A DNA stretch of 64,000 nucleotides from Tectiglobus diatomicola (GCA_039583345.1 JAZDSJ010000011.1:1-64000), one strand, 5' to 3'; numbered from the stretch's first letter, positions 1-8,346 are shown. Program-made: numbers and translations. Notes: generated by a model not told the origin, from the sequence alone.

Positions 1-139
1 GTTTGTCAGCTCGCTTCACGATTATGCGTATTAGCCGCGTGTAACGATCTGACGTACGCCTTATTCGTTTATGAACCGAACGAATTGTTCGGTTCATTTG
101 GGTTAGTGGAGTAGCTTGCTTGCTTATTGCGACACTCAT
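1..139 (-). CDS. rnfG: Electron transport complex subunit RnfG (N-terminal fragment)
   Basis: An open frame of 46 codons starts with ATG at 139 and runs off the left edge without a stop. The ATG overlaps the rnfD stop codon (ATGA), and an AGGAGG Shine-Dalgarno sequence lies a few bases upstream inside the end of rnfD, so translational coupling is likely. The visible part is a basic, Arg/Lys-rich cytoplasmic N-terminus; the membrane anchor and the covalent-FMN motif of RnfG would lie outside the window. The assignment rests on position: in the rnfABCDGE order rnfG follows rnfD. Too little protein is visible to confirm it by homology. Confidence 0.55.
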   Translation of the reverse strand, partial: MSVAISKQATPLTQMNRTIRSVHKRIRRTSDRYTRLIRIIVKRADK

Positions 140-1218
140 TTTTTACCTCCTGTAGCTGCAACTAGCGGTTTACCCGAGCGATTTCGCCCAAATACACGAG
201 GCCGGATGAAATGATCAATTAATGGCGTACAAGCATTCATGAAAAGGATAGCAAACCCAACACCTTCTGGAAATGCTGCCCAAGTTCGAATGACAAAAGT
301 TAATAGAGCTATTCCAACTCCATATACCAACTGAGCCTCTGGAGCTGTAGGAGAGGTGACATAATCTGTTGCGAAGAAGAAGGCGCAAAATATTAGCGAG
401 CCAGATGCGAGATGAAAAATAGCATCCGGGTAGCGGTTGGGGTCTATAAAGTTAAAGATGCTTGCTAATACGACTGTCGTAATGATGATAGATAAGGGAA
501 TATGCCAAGTAACTGTTCGAGTGAAAAGTAGTATAACTCCACCTACTAGAATTAATAAGGCGCTAGTTTCACCGATACTTCCTGGAACTTGGCCTAAAGT
601 CAGACTTAGATAAGAAAATGTCTCAGGCAGAATAGTTTCAAGAGTTCGGGCACGACCAAGCTCGGCACTTACGTAGTCAAGTACTGAAGCTTGGCTGATA
701 GCATCAAACTGCACATTTCCAAAAAATGTAATAGCAAATCCTTCTAAGAAGCCTGGTGCATTTTTTGAAAACAATGGAGCAGGCATGATCCACGTAGTCA
801 TATGCAGTGGAAAAGAAATAAGCAGCATAATGCGGGCGACCATTGCTGGATTGAAAGGGTTCTGCCCAAGGCCGCCGTAAAGGTGTTTACCTACAATGAT
901 AGCAATTCCACTACCAAGAACACCAATCCACCATGGAGCCCAAGGTGGCAATGTCATAGCAACAAGCCAACCAGTTAGCAATGCAGAGCCATCAAAGAGA
1001 TACCTAGAAATAGACTTTTGAGCTATAAACAGGCACATGGCTTCGAAGGCAAGTGCTGAGACAAGTGTTACGAGAAAGAGAAAGATTGCTGGCCAGCCAA
1101 ATACATAAAGACCGAATAGCGTTGTTGGTAGTAACGCAAGAACAACAAGCATCATTACGCGTGTTATGCTTGACATCGAATGTGCATGAGGACCGCAAAT
1201 CAGTACTTGGCTATGCAT
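136..1218 (-). CDS. rnfD: Electron transport complex subunit RnfD
   Basis: A 360-residue, highly hydrophobic protein with about nine or ten membrane segments, matching the NqrB/RnfD family. Family signatures seen include the GLGQNPFNPA motif near residue 120 and ATDYVTSPT followed by an N-x-C-x-P-x-I-D end. RnfD carries a covalently bound FMN in the membrane and helps couple electron flow to ion movement. The flavin attachment motif, normally SGAT, reads SQAS here (685-696), so serine replaces the acceptor threonine. The gene starts one base after the rnfC stop and overlaps rnfG by the ATGA junction. Length is normal for the family. Confidence 0.95.
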   Translation of the reverse strand: MHSQVLICGPHAHSMSSITRVMMLVVLALLPTTLFGLYVFGWPAIFLFLVTLVSALAFEAMCLFIAQKSISRYLFDGSALLTGWLVAMTLPPWAPWWIGVLGSGIAIIVGKHLYGGLGQNPFNPAMVARIMLLISFPLHMTTWIMPAPLFSKNAPGFLEGFAITFFGNVQFDAISQASVLDYVSAELGRARTLETILPETFSYLSLTLGQVPGSIGETSALLILVGGVILLFTRTVTWHIPLSIIITTVVLASIFNFIDPNRYPDAIFHLASGSLIFCAFFFATDYVTSPTAPEAQLVYGVGIALLTFVIRTWAAFPEGVGFAILFMNACTPLIDHFIRPRVFGRNRSGKPLVAATGGKK

Positions 1219-1219
1219 A

Positions 1220-2824
1220 TTATTCCGCGGCCTCCGTTACTGGGTTATCTACAGCTGCATCAGCATTAATTTTAGGCTCTGATTTTGTTAAACTATCTGC
1301 TTCTACATTAGAAAGAGAAGATGTTTCTTTTGCATCATCTAGTTTTTTTTTCTTAGCAGCTTTTTCTGCTTTTCGTCGTGCCATGGCTTCGCGTTTAGCC
1401 GCTGCAATACGCTCCATACGCTCTTTTCGCTGCTTGGCAAGACGTTTTGTCTCTTCTTGACGATGTTTAATTCTCTGTTGGTCGGTAAGTTTACCTTTAG
1501 CGTAGTTAAAAGATTGGACTAACGGAATATTTGAAGGGCAAGAATAAGAGCATGCGCCGCAAGAGACACAGTCAAGTAGCCCAATATCAACGGCGCCATC
1601 TAGTTCTTCATTTCGGATACGAGCGTTAATGTCTAAAGGTGTCAAGCCAGATGGGCAAGCGTTAACACAGTTTCCGCAGCGGATACAAGGCATCACTTCA
1701 TCGCGGCGTGTTTCGCTGTCGTTTAGCGCTAATATACCATTACTGCCTTTGACTACAGGTGCACGTGCATTAGCAATAGGCTGTCCCATCATAGGTCCAC
1801 CAAGAAGCAATCTGCTAGGCGTGCAAACTAATCCACCGCAGTGGTCTATGATGTCAGAAATAGGAGTACCCATCAAAACTTCAACGTTAGCTGGGCGCTT
1901 AACGGCACGACCTGAAACCGTCACAACACGTGATATCAATGGCTGCCCATAACGAGCTGCTTTATGGATAGCATATGCTGTAGCTCCGTTATGAACAATG
2001 ATTCCTAAGTCTGCTGTAAGACCTCTTGCTGGCGTTTCTTGACCTGTAAGCACTTGAACAAGGTGTTTTTCAGATCCCATTGGATAACGGGTTGGAACAG
2101 GTACAACCTGGGCGTTAGTTAAAATCTCTTCTGCAGCTTTTTTCATAGCTGCAGTTGCCACAGGTTTGTTTTCTTCAATACCTATTATAATTTTATTAAC
2201 ACCTAAGGCACGAGCCATGAAAGCTATACCATCAGCAACATCGGTGCTGCGTTCACGCAAGAGTCGATCATCACAAGTTAGATATGGTTCACATTCAGCC
2301 GCATTGATTACTAACGTTTCTAATTTAAAGCGATTTCTTAGATTAAGTTTTACCGAAGATGGAAAGGTAGCACCTCCCATACCAACAATTCCAGCAGACG
2401 CTACGCGCGCGGAGATGTCTTCCGGTGTGGATTGTTCAAGATCTAATGGTTCGGGCAATTCAGTCCAACGTTCTTCACCATCAGGCCTTAGCGTAATTGT
2501 GTAAACTGGTAGGCCTGAGGGGTGTGGCGCTACAAAGTAACCAATGGCAACGATCTTTCCGGATGTCGGAGCATGAATTGCTGCCGAAATGTTTCCTTTT
2601 CCGACAGCTAGCAGCTGCCCTTTATCAACGATGTCACCCTTAGCCACGACGGGTTCTGCAGGTGCACCAATATGTTGCTGAAGTGGAATTCGCAACAAGT
2701 TTGGTAGTGGCATCTGCTCAATAGCAGTCTCGCTTGAAAGTTTTTTATTATCGTCGGGATGAACTCCACCGCGAATTGAGAAAAGTTTTCCGGCAGCTCG
2801 GAAGTTTGGAAATGCAAAGCTCAT
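1220..2824 (-). CDS. rnfC: Electron transport complex subunit RnfC
   Basis: RnfC is the cytoplasmic, NADH/FMN-binding, iron-sulfur subunit of the Rnf complex. This 534-residue protein has the N-terminal barrel-sandwich region (residues 35-110), a Complex I 51-kDa-like flavin/NADH region with GMGGATFPSS near 148-157, and two ferredoxin-type [4Fe-4S] motifs, C380-x2-C-x2-C-x3-C390 and C419-x2-C-x2-C-x3-C429. Residues 441-534 form a Lys/Arg/Ala-rich, charged tail ending in an acidic stretch, which is of the variable type seen in this family. It lies two bases after rnfB and one base before rnfD, so the genes are clearly one operon. Confidence 0.96.
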   Translation of the reverse strand: MSFAFPNFRAAGKLFSIRGGVHPDDNKKLSSETAIEQMPLPNLLRIPLQQHIGAPAEPVVAKGDIVDKGQLLAVGKGNISAAIHAPTSGKIVAIGYFVAPHPSGLPVYTITLRPDGEERWTELPEPLDLEQSTPEDISARVASAGIVGMGGATFPSSVKLNLRNRFKLETLVINAAECEPYLTCDDRLLRERSTDVADGIAFMARALGVNKIIIGIEENKPVATAAMKKAAEEILTNAQVVPVPTRYPMGSEKHLVQVLTGQETPARGLTADLGIIVHNGATAYAIHKAARYGQPLISRVVTVSGRAVKRPANVEVLMGTPISDIIDHCGGLVCTPSRLLLGGPMMGQPIANARAPVVKGSNGILALNDSETRRDEVMPCIRCGNCVNACPSGLTPLDINARIRNEELDGAVDIGLLDCVSCGACSYSCPSNIPLVQSFNYAKGKLTDQQRIKHRQEETKRLAKQRKERMERIAAAKREAMARRKAEKAAKKKKLDDAKETSSLSNVEADSLTKSEPKINADAAVDNPVTEAAE

Positions 2825-2826
2825 AA

Positions 2827-3384
2827 CTATACCGCCTGTGTTGGTGCTGGAATTAAGTTTACGTTATTAGGCTTTGGCCAATGCCAAGTTTGCAGATTTT
2901 CAGGAAGCGTGCGCACTATTATGGCGTCAGTAGGACATACGTCGACGCAGACTTTACAACCCGTGCAAGCATCATTAACAACTGTGTGTATTTGTCGTGA
3001 TGCCCCTATGATGGCATCAGTTGGACATCGTTTAAAACACTTCGTGCAGCCGACACATTGATCCTCAAAAATGAAGGCTACAAGTGGTCCTTGATCAGCA
3101 GCATTGCTAATACCAGGTTCGATTTGAAGACGTTTTGCTAATTCGGAAACAAGTTCCCTACCTCCTGGTGGACACAATGTAACCGGAGCTTCGCCTGCTG
3201 TGATAGCTTCAACCGCTGCGCGACATCCGGGAAAACCGCATTGTCCGCAGTTAGTCCCGGGCATTATTTCTTCAAGTTCATCAACGATAGGGCTAGTTTC
3301 AACGTGGAATCGCTTCGATGCGATACCTAGAAGAGTTCCAAAGCATATACCCATGAGAAACATCGTTGCAACTGCAGCAATCAT
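2827..3384 (-). CDS. rnfB: Electron transport complex subunit RnfB
   Basis: RnfB is the multi-cluster ferredoxin subunit that passes electrons between RnfC and soluble ferredoxin. The 185-residue protein has an N-terminal membrane anchor (about residues 1-22), a four-cysteine cluster motif C46-x2-C49-x4-C54-x16-C71, and two [4Fe-4S] ferredoxin motifs at C110/113/116/120 and C140/143/146/150, each followed by a Pro. All twelve cysteine ligands are present, so the protein should be functional. The ATG at 3384 gives a normal short anchor; in-frame sequence upstream is open but offers no better start. It lies 47 bases after rnfA. Confidence 0.96.
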   Translation of the reverse strand: MIAAVATMFLMGICFGTLLGIASKRFHVETSPIVDELEEIMPGTNCGQCGFPGCRAAVEAITAGEAPVTLCPPGGRELVSELAKRLQIEPGISNAADQGPLVAFIFEDQCVGCTKCFKRCPTDAIIGASRQIHTVVNDACTGCKVCVDVCPTDAIIVRTLPENLQTWHWPKPNNVNLIPAPTQAV

Positions 3385-3431
3385 AACGGCAGGACCTTTC
3401 GTGAAATCTAAAACTTGTTGTTTTAGATAAA

Positions 3432-4013
3432 TTAGTTACTCGTCAGCCCGGCAAATCCCATAAATGCCATAGACAGAAGACCAGCTGTAACGAATGCAAT
3501 TGGTGATCCTGCGAATACTTTTGGAACAGCAGCTCGAGCCATGCGCTCACGCATGCCTGCAAACATCACCATTACGAGGGTAAAACCAATCGCTGAACCA
3601 AAGCCGTACAGCAGACTTTCAGTAAAACTATGACCTTCCTGAACGTTAAGAAGAGCCACACCGAGAACAGCGCAGTTAGTAGTAATTAGTGGCAGGTAAA
3701 TTCCGAGTGCTTGGTAGAGCACAGGGGAGACTTTGCGAATTACTATCTCTGTAAATTGAACCACTGCTGCGATCACAAGGATAAAAGACAAAATTCTTAA
3801 GTATTCCAATCCAAGAGGAATTAAAACGTACCTTTCGATAAACCAGCTTGCCACAGCAGCGAGTGTCAAGACGAATGTTGTAGCAAAGCCCATTCCTAAC
3901 GCCGCATCGATTTTGCGGGAGACGCCGATAAAAGGGCAGAGGCCGAGAAATTTGACGAGCACGGCGTTATTAACGAGCGCAGTCCCAAGCAATATTAGAA
4001 AGTAATCCTGCAT
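3432..4013 (-). CDS. rnfA: Electron transport complex subunit RnfA
   Basis: A 193-residue protein with six membrane segments, the normal RnfA/NqrE size. It begins DYFLILLGTALVNNAVLVKFLG and contains the repeated glycine/asparagine-rich half-helix sequences typical of the family, including TNCAVLGVALLN near residue 110; RnfA and RnfE are inverted partners sharing an intramembrane iron-sulfur centre. It is the first gene of the leftward rnf operon, and the upstream region carries a sigma-54 promoter and NifA site, so expression under nitrogen-fixing conditions is likely. Confidence 0.96.
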   Translation of the reverse strand: MQDYFLILLGTALVNNAVLVKFLGLCPFIGVSRKIDAALGMGFATTFVLTLAAVASWFIERYVLIPLGLEYLRILSFILVIAAVVQFTEIVIRKVSPVLYQALGIYLPLITTNCAVLGVALLNVQEGHSFTESLLYGFGSAIGFTLVMVMFAGMRERMARAAVPKVFAGSPIAFVTAGLLSMAFMGFAGLTSN

Positions 4014-4175
4014 GTTATTCTTCGTTCCTCTAACAACGCCTTCTTACACAGAAACTTAGGTAAGAAGCATGATTGCTTATAGCATTTAGTTGTTAAGCAG
4101 TAATCTTGCTATGTCAACATATGGGTTGTTTACTAATCTTTCACACGAAAATCACTGCGTATGTGATGTGACAAA

Positions 4176-4191
4176 TGCATTTACCATGCCA
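4176..4191 (-). promoter_or_regulatory. Sigma-54 (-24/-12) promoter for the rnf operon
   Basis: On the minus strand the sequence reads TGGCATGGTAAATGCA. The GG and GC doublets are separated by exactly ten bases, as the sigma-54 consensus TGGCAC-N5-TTGCA requires; only the last base of the -24 half and one base of the -12 half depart from consensus. It points into rnfA and predicts a leader of roughly 150 bases. A matching NifA site lies 145-175 bases upstream, and both nifA and rpoN are in this window. Confidence 0.75.
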
Positions 4192-4287
4192 TTGGTAGTG
4201 GTGTTCCAGATTTCTCTTTTTGCATAATGAATGAGCAAGGAATGCATCTTCCTTAAGCTCTAAGGCCAATAAATTAGCAGTTGCAGA

Positions 4288-4309
4288 GAGAAATTAATTT
4301 TAATTTCTC
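4288..4309. repeat. Perfect 22-base palindrome in the rnfA-nifA region
   Basis: Arms GAGAAATTAA and TTAATTTCTC are exact reverse complements separated by TT. It lies between the NifA site and the sigma-54 promoter, where an architectural protein or repressor could act on the looped DNA. The AT content is high, so chance or a simple hairpin is possible; no family-specific operator is recognised. Confidence 0.5.
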
Positions 4310-4335
4310 AGTAGATGAATTTTTTCGTGACAGGT

Positions 4336-4351
4336 TGTCAAGTTTCCGACA
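4336..4351. promoter_or_regulatory. NifA upstream activator site (TGT-N10-ACA)
   Basis: TGT at 4336-4338 and ACA at 4349-4351 flank exactly ten bases, the NifA enhancer consensus. The dyad extends one or two bases more: TTGTC and GACAA are perfect inverted arms. The distance to the -24/-12 element of rnfA is about 145 bases, in the usual range for a NifA enhancer. The site could also act on nifA, but no sigma-54 promoter was found on that side. Confidence 0.75.
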
Positions 4352-4601
4352 ATCTTTCATTGGAGTACAGATGAAGAGTGTGAGGTTGTTTGTTAAATTC
4401 AATCTTAACTAAATAGTAGGTAATGAATGTCGATCATTGACGGTAATCGAACAAGATAATTCGATACTCTGTTAATATCTATGTTAATGATCTGTTCAGG
4501 GGAATTTAAAACTAGTCTGCTATCAAAAGAGGCAACATAATTAATGAAATTTGGACTTGTAAGCTTCATACCTTAACGGATCATGGTAATGTATACGGCG
4601 T

Positions 4602-4616
4602 CGGCATGTATTGCCG
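4602..4616 (+). repeat. Hairpin in the nifA leader
   Basis: CGGCA-TGTAT-TGCCG is a perfect 5-bp stem inside a GC-richer patch (about 4595-4628) that stands out from the AT-rich surroundings. It ends about 49 bases before the nifA start, so it would be in the 5' leader of the message. Its function is unknown. Confidence 0.35.
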
Positions 4617-4664
4617 GGATGCTAGGCGACTATGTCACTTTAAAAAGATAAAGGCGCGTATTTA

Positions 4665-6383
4665 ATGACGGAAATTGAGCGGAAACCGATGCCGATCGGA
4701 GCGAAGTCAGTTAAAGTCAGTGGTGGTAGTTACGATATGCGAGGTCTTGCTGGAATAGATTGTAGTTCTGTGGTGAGTTGTTCTGTCATAGCTGATATGG
4801 ACATCCTACAATCTATAAGTTGTTTGCTGAAGGATGCAACAGGTGTCCAACCCTTCGAATTGCGCCATATGGTTAGTAAACTCCTACTGTTCTTGCAGAA
4901 TAATGGCAGATTTGAACGTGGACTGATTGGCCTACTTAATCAGGAAGGTGATGAGCTAACAACATTCGTAACATCCGCCCACGGTAGTTCAGATTGCAGC
5001 AAGCTTAAATTAGGCTCTTTAAGCGGACCTTTAGTGGAGGTTCTAAGTTCCGGTAAATCAGTGTTTGAAGCACGATCAAGCGATGTGATAGGTATTGCCT
5101 CTATCTTTCCTTCTTTTGATCCTAAATTATCGTTTATTTCAGTCCCTATCTTTAACTCAAATAACGAACCCTGCGGCATGATCTCTTGCCAACCACCCTG
5201 TAATCCAAGTTTAGTTGAAGGGCATGGTAAGTTCGTGGCGATGCTTGCGACATTGTTGGGTCAAAGCATCCAGATTGCTCGTTCTTTAGAGCTAGAGCAT
5301 CAAAACTTTTATGAGCAACAGGGCGCTTCACATCAGAATGTTCGCAATCAAATTGGCTTTGACAATATCGTTGGAAGAACCGAGACGATGAAATCGTTGT
5401 TTGCCCAGGTGCGTCTAGTCGCGCAATGGAATACAACCGTCTTAATTCGTGGGGAGTCCGGTACTGGCAAAGAGCTTATTGCTAATGCAATACATGAAAA
5501 CTCGCCGCGCGCAGGTGCTAGGATCGTAAAACTAAACTGTGCAGCGCTGCCAGATAATCTTTTGGAATCAGAATTGTTTGGTCATGAAAAAGGGGCTTTT
5601 ACGGGTGCTAATACAACACGCAAAGGTCGCTTTGAGCAAGCTGATGGTGGCACTCTATTTTTAGATGAAATCGGTGAAATCAGCACTGCATTTCAATCTA
5701 AGCTTCTTCGCGTTCTGCAAGAAGGAGAATTCGAGCGAGTGGGGGGGAATCATACTTTAAAGGTCGATGTTCGTATTATTACTGCAACCAATCGGGATCT
5801 TGAGGCTTCTGTTGAAAACGGAGACTTTCGTGATGACCTTTATTATAGAATTAATGTGATGCCGCTTAATATGCCACCCCTAAGAGACCGAAAAGAGGAT
5901 ATCCCAGAGTTGGCAAGATTCCTACTTTCTAAAATTGGTGCGACTCAGGGGCGAGTTCTTAATGCTACAGAAAATGCGTTAAAACTTCTAATGAGGCATA
6001 GCTGGCCTGGTAATGTGCGTGAATTAGAAAACTGTCTGGAGCGTGCTGCCGTTATGAGTCAGTCAGGAACGATCGACTGTGATGTTGTCTCACTTATTGA
6101 GGTTGGAAGTGGACGACTTGCGTCTGATTCCGTTTCCCTCGCTAATTTATCACCATTAAAAAAGTCAGATGCTTCATCTCGTTCATTGATCTCAACTGAC
6201 AATAAAAATGACAAGGTAAGACAGGTTTGGAATGATTCGCAACTTGATGAGCGTGAACGCGTCATTGCCGCTTTAGAAGAAGCAGGTTGGGTTCAGGCTA
6301 AGGCCGCAAGATTGCTTGGAATGACACCACGCCAGATAAAGTATCGTATCCAAATCTTAGATATCAATATTCGACGGATTTAA
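4665..6383 (+). CDS. nifA: Nitrogen fixation transcriptional activator NifA
   Basis: A sigma-54 enhancer-binding protein of 572 residues. In order: a GAF domain (about 45-205), an AAA+ sigma-54 interaction domain (about 233-460) with Walker A GESGTGKE at 263-270, GAFTGA at 310-315, Walker B LFLDEIGE near 331-338, then a linker and a C-terminal Fis-type helix-turn-helix (about 530-565, KAARLLGMTPRQIKYR). NifA was chosen over other activators because of the GAF-AAA-HTH plan, the close AAA+ match and the adjoining rnf operon. The C-terminal linker (473-525) has no cysteine, unlike the redox-sensitive alphaproteobacterial NifA, while the GAF domain has a C170-C175-C179 cluster. The ATG at 4665 has an AAGG upstream. 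Confidence 0.88.
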   Translation: MTEIERKPMPIGAKSVKVSGGSYDMRGLAGIDCSSVVSCSVIADMDILQSISCLLKDATGVQPFELRHMVSKLLLFLQNNGRFERGLIGLLNQEGDELTTFVTSAHGSSDCSKLKLGSLSGPLVEVLSSGKSVFEARSSDVIGIASIFPSFDPKLSFISVPIFNSNNEPCGMISCQPPCNPSLVEGHGKFVAMLATLLGQSIQIARSLELEHQNFYEQQGASHQNVRNQIGFDNIVGRTETMKSLFAQVRLVAQWNTTVLIRGESGTGKELIANAIHENSPRAGARIVKLNCAALPDNLLESELFGHEKGAFTGANTTRKGRFEQADGGTLFLDEIGEISTAFQSKLLRVLQEGEFERVGGNHTLKVDVRIITATNRDLEASVENGDFRDDLYYRINVMPLNMPPLRDRKEDIPELARFLLSKIGATQGRVLNATENALKLLMRHSWPGNVRELENCLERAAVMSQSGTIDCDVVSLIEVGSGRLASDSVSLANLSPLKKSDASSRSLISTDNKNDKVRQVWNDSQLDERERVIAALEEAGWVQAKAARLLGMTPRQIKYRIQILDINIRRI

Positions 6384-6819
6384 AACGTAATGATCCGCTT
6401 ATATACGTAATAATCATTTATATTGAATGCGTGTATTATGTTAAAAAGTATGTATCAGACGTACACACGAGCTATAAGAACCACGATTATGAGTTATAGT
6501 AGTAAATTTTTCGGTAAATATTAAAGTTTCTAGAACAAGCTTATACTTGAACATAAAGATAATTATAGGTTGTTCGCTGTATGTCAGACTTAGTAGAGGG
6601 ACTAAATTTTTGGCGTATTAATTTCTAATGAGTTCACTTTGCATAAAATGCGCCTTTATGACATCGTATTTAAGCCAGCTATATACGATGTCTAATATTG
6701 TAAGTGTAAAAGTGAAAAAATTTTGAGATATGTTTAGATGCGACCAGAAGTATCAAATGCTAAGAGTTTGTAAATATATGATTTTAAATAAGTTATGTCC
6801 TAAGAAAGAGGCTGCTGAT
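6384..6819. other. Intergenic region between nifA and leuC 3' ends
   Basis: The two flanking genes converge here. The 436 bases are AT-rich, with no credible open frame, tRNA or strong terminator hairpin that I can see. Confidence 0.7.
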
Positions 6820-8229
6820 CTAAGAAAAATTGTACGATCGTACATCTACAAAGTGACCAGCGATGGCAGCAGCAGCAGCCATTGCTGGTGACACCAAATG
6901 TGTGCGACCTCGGTAGCCCTGACGACCTTCAAAATTTCTATTAGATGTTGCAGCACAACGTTGGCCTGATTTCAACTGATCGGAATTCATACCGAGACAC
7001 ATAGAGCATCCAGGTTCGCGCCAATCAAAACCTGCACTTTTAATAACTTCGTCAAGACCCTCAGCCTCAGCCTGCGCTTTTACTAAACCAGAACCAGGAA
7101 CCACATGTGCGTAAGAAATGTTGTTAGAAATTTTCTTGCCTTCAATTATTCGTGCTACCTCTCGGAGATCTTCAATTCGACCGTTTGTGCACGAACCTAT
7201 CCAAACTACATCCAAACCGATGTCTGTAATTTTAGTTTTAGCTTTCAAACCCATGTACTCTAATGCGCGAATCATTGCGGCACGCTTAGAATCATCCATT
7301 ACATCAGCTGGGTCAGGAACACACGAATCAATTGTTGCAACCATCTCGGGGCTAGTACCCCATGTCACTATAGGTGGTAAATTTGAGGCATCTAATATAA
7401 TGTGTTTTTCAAAGTTTGCATTAACATCGGAATAAAGTGTTCTCCAATGTTGCATGGCTACGTCCCAAGTTTCCGTTTTCGGTGCCATTGGACGTCCCTT
7501 AAGATAGGAATATGTTTTATGATCTGGGGCAATAATGCCCGCTCGAGCTCCAGCTTCAATGGACATGTTACATACAGTCATCCGACCTTCCATACTTAAC
7601 GCTTTGATTGCATCACCGTCGTACTCTATGACATGCCCCGTACCACCGGCAGTACCGATTTTACCTATTATAGTTAAAATAATATCTTTTGCTGTTACAC
7701 CTTTAGGGATCTGACCGTTTACTGTTATCCGCATGTTTTTGGCCTTAGACTGAATTAACGTCTGAGTTGCTAGCACATGCTCGACTTCACTAGTGCCAAT
7801 GCCATGAGCTAATGCACCGAATGCACCATGCGTAGATGTGTGACTATCACCGCATACAATAGTTGTACCGGGTAGCGTGAAACCTTGTTCCGGACCGATA
7901 ACATGAACGATCCCCTGACGCTGATCAGTCTCATCGTAATATTCGATGCCAAAGTCTGATACGTTTTTCGCTAAAGTTTCGACTTGAATTTTTGCTTTCG
8001 GATCATTTATGCCCCATGCCCTATTAGACGTAGGTACACAATGATCTACCACGGCTAAAGTTCTTTCTGGAACCCGAACTTTACGATCGGCTATTCGTAA
8101 ACCTTCGAAGGCCTGAGGACTCGTAACTTCATGAACAAGGTGGCGATCTATATATATCAGATAAGTGCCATCTTCTTTACAGCCTATAATATGGTCATCA
8201 AAGATTTTTTCATACAAAGTTTTAGGCAT
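6820..8229 (-). CDS. leuC: 3-isopropylmalate dehydratase large subunit LeuC
   Basis: LeuC isomerises 2- to 3-isopropylmalate in leucine synthesis, working with LeuD. The 469-residue protein has the aconitase-family substrate motifs (VDHCVPTSNR near 60, GDSHTSTHGAFG near 130) and the three cluster cysteines in GSCTNGR and CSMCLG. The ATG at 8229 is preferred over the TTG three codons upstream because it restores the standard family N-terminus MPKTLYEKI. leuD and leuB are not nearby. No leader peptide or attenuator is apparent in the 117 bases before it. Confidence 0.96.
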   Translation of the reverse strand: MPKTLYEKIFDDHIIGCKEDGTYLIYIDRHLVHEVTSPQAFEGLRIADRKVRVPERTLAVVDHCVPTSNRAWGINDPKAKIQVETLAKNVSDFGIEYYDETDQRQGIVHVIGPEQGFTLPGTTIVCGDSHTSTHGAFGALAHGIGTSEVEHVLATQTLIQSKAKNMRITVNGQIPKGVTAKDIILTIIGKIGTAGGTGHVIEYDGDAIKALSMEGRMTVCNMSIEAGARAGIIAPDHKTYSYLKGRPMAPKTETWDVAMQHWRTLYSDVNANFEKHIILDASNLPPIVTWGTSPEMVATIDSCVPDPADVMDDSKRAAMIRALEYMGLKAKTKITDIGLDVVWIGSCTNGRIEDLREVARIIEGKKISNNISYAHVVPGSGLVKAQAEAEGLDEVIKSAGFDWREPGCSMCLGMNSDQLKSGQRCAATSNRNFEGRQGYRGRTHLVSPAMAAAAAIAGHFVDVRSYNFS

Positions 8230-8346
8230 AATATACAAGCTTCAATATAAAATATAAAATCCTGGGTTTGTGTAAATATTTTGGTAGAAAAATTTGGCGT
8301 GGCTAACCTCAGTAATGTGGTATATTTTTAATATCCACGATATAAA

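Larger units (their letters stand above)
4014..4664. other. Divergent control region between rnfA and nifA
   Basis: A 651-base gene-free region between leftward rnfA and rightward nifA. It contains, from left to right, a sigma-54 promoter aimed at rnfA, a perfect 22-base palindrome, a NifA-type activator site, and a small GC-richer hairpin just before nifA. I found no second TGT-N10-ACA and no well-spaced -24/-12 element aimed at nifA. No convincing small gene was seen. Confidence 0.8.

Noticed and set aside
4437..4470. TTGACG as a -35 box for a vegetative nifA promoter
   Set aside because: No acceptable -10 hexamer lies 16-18 bases downstream; the nearest AT-rich hexamers are at wrong distances.
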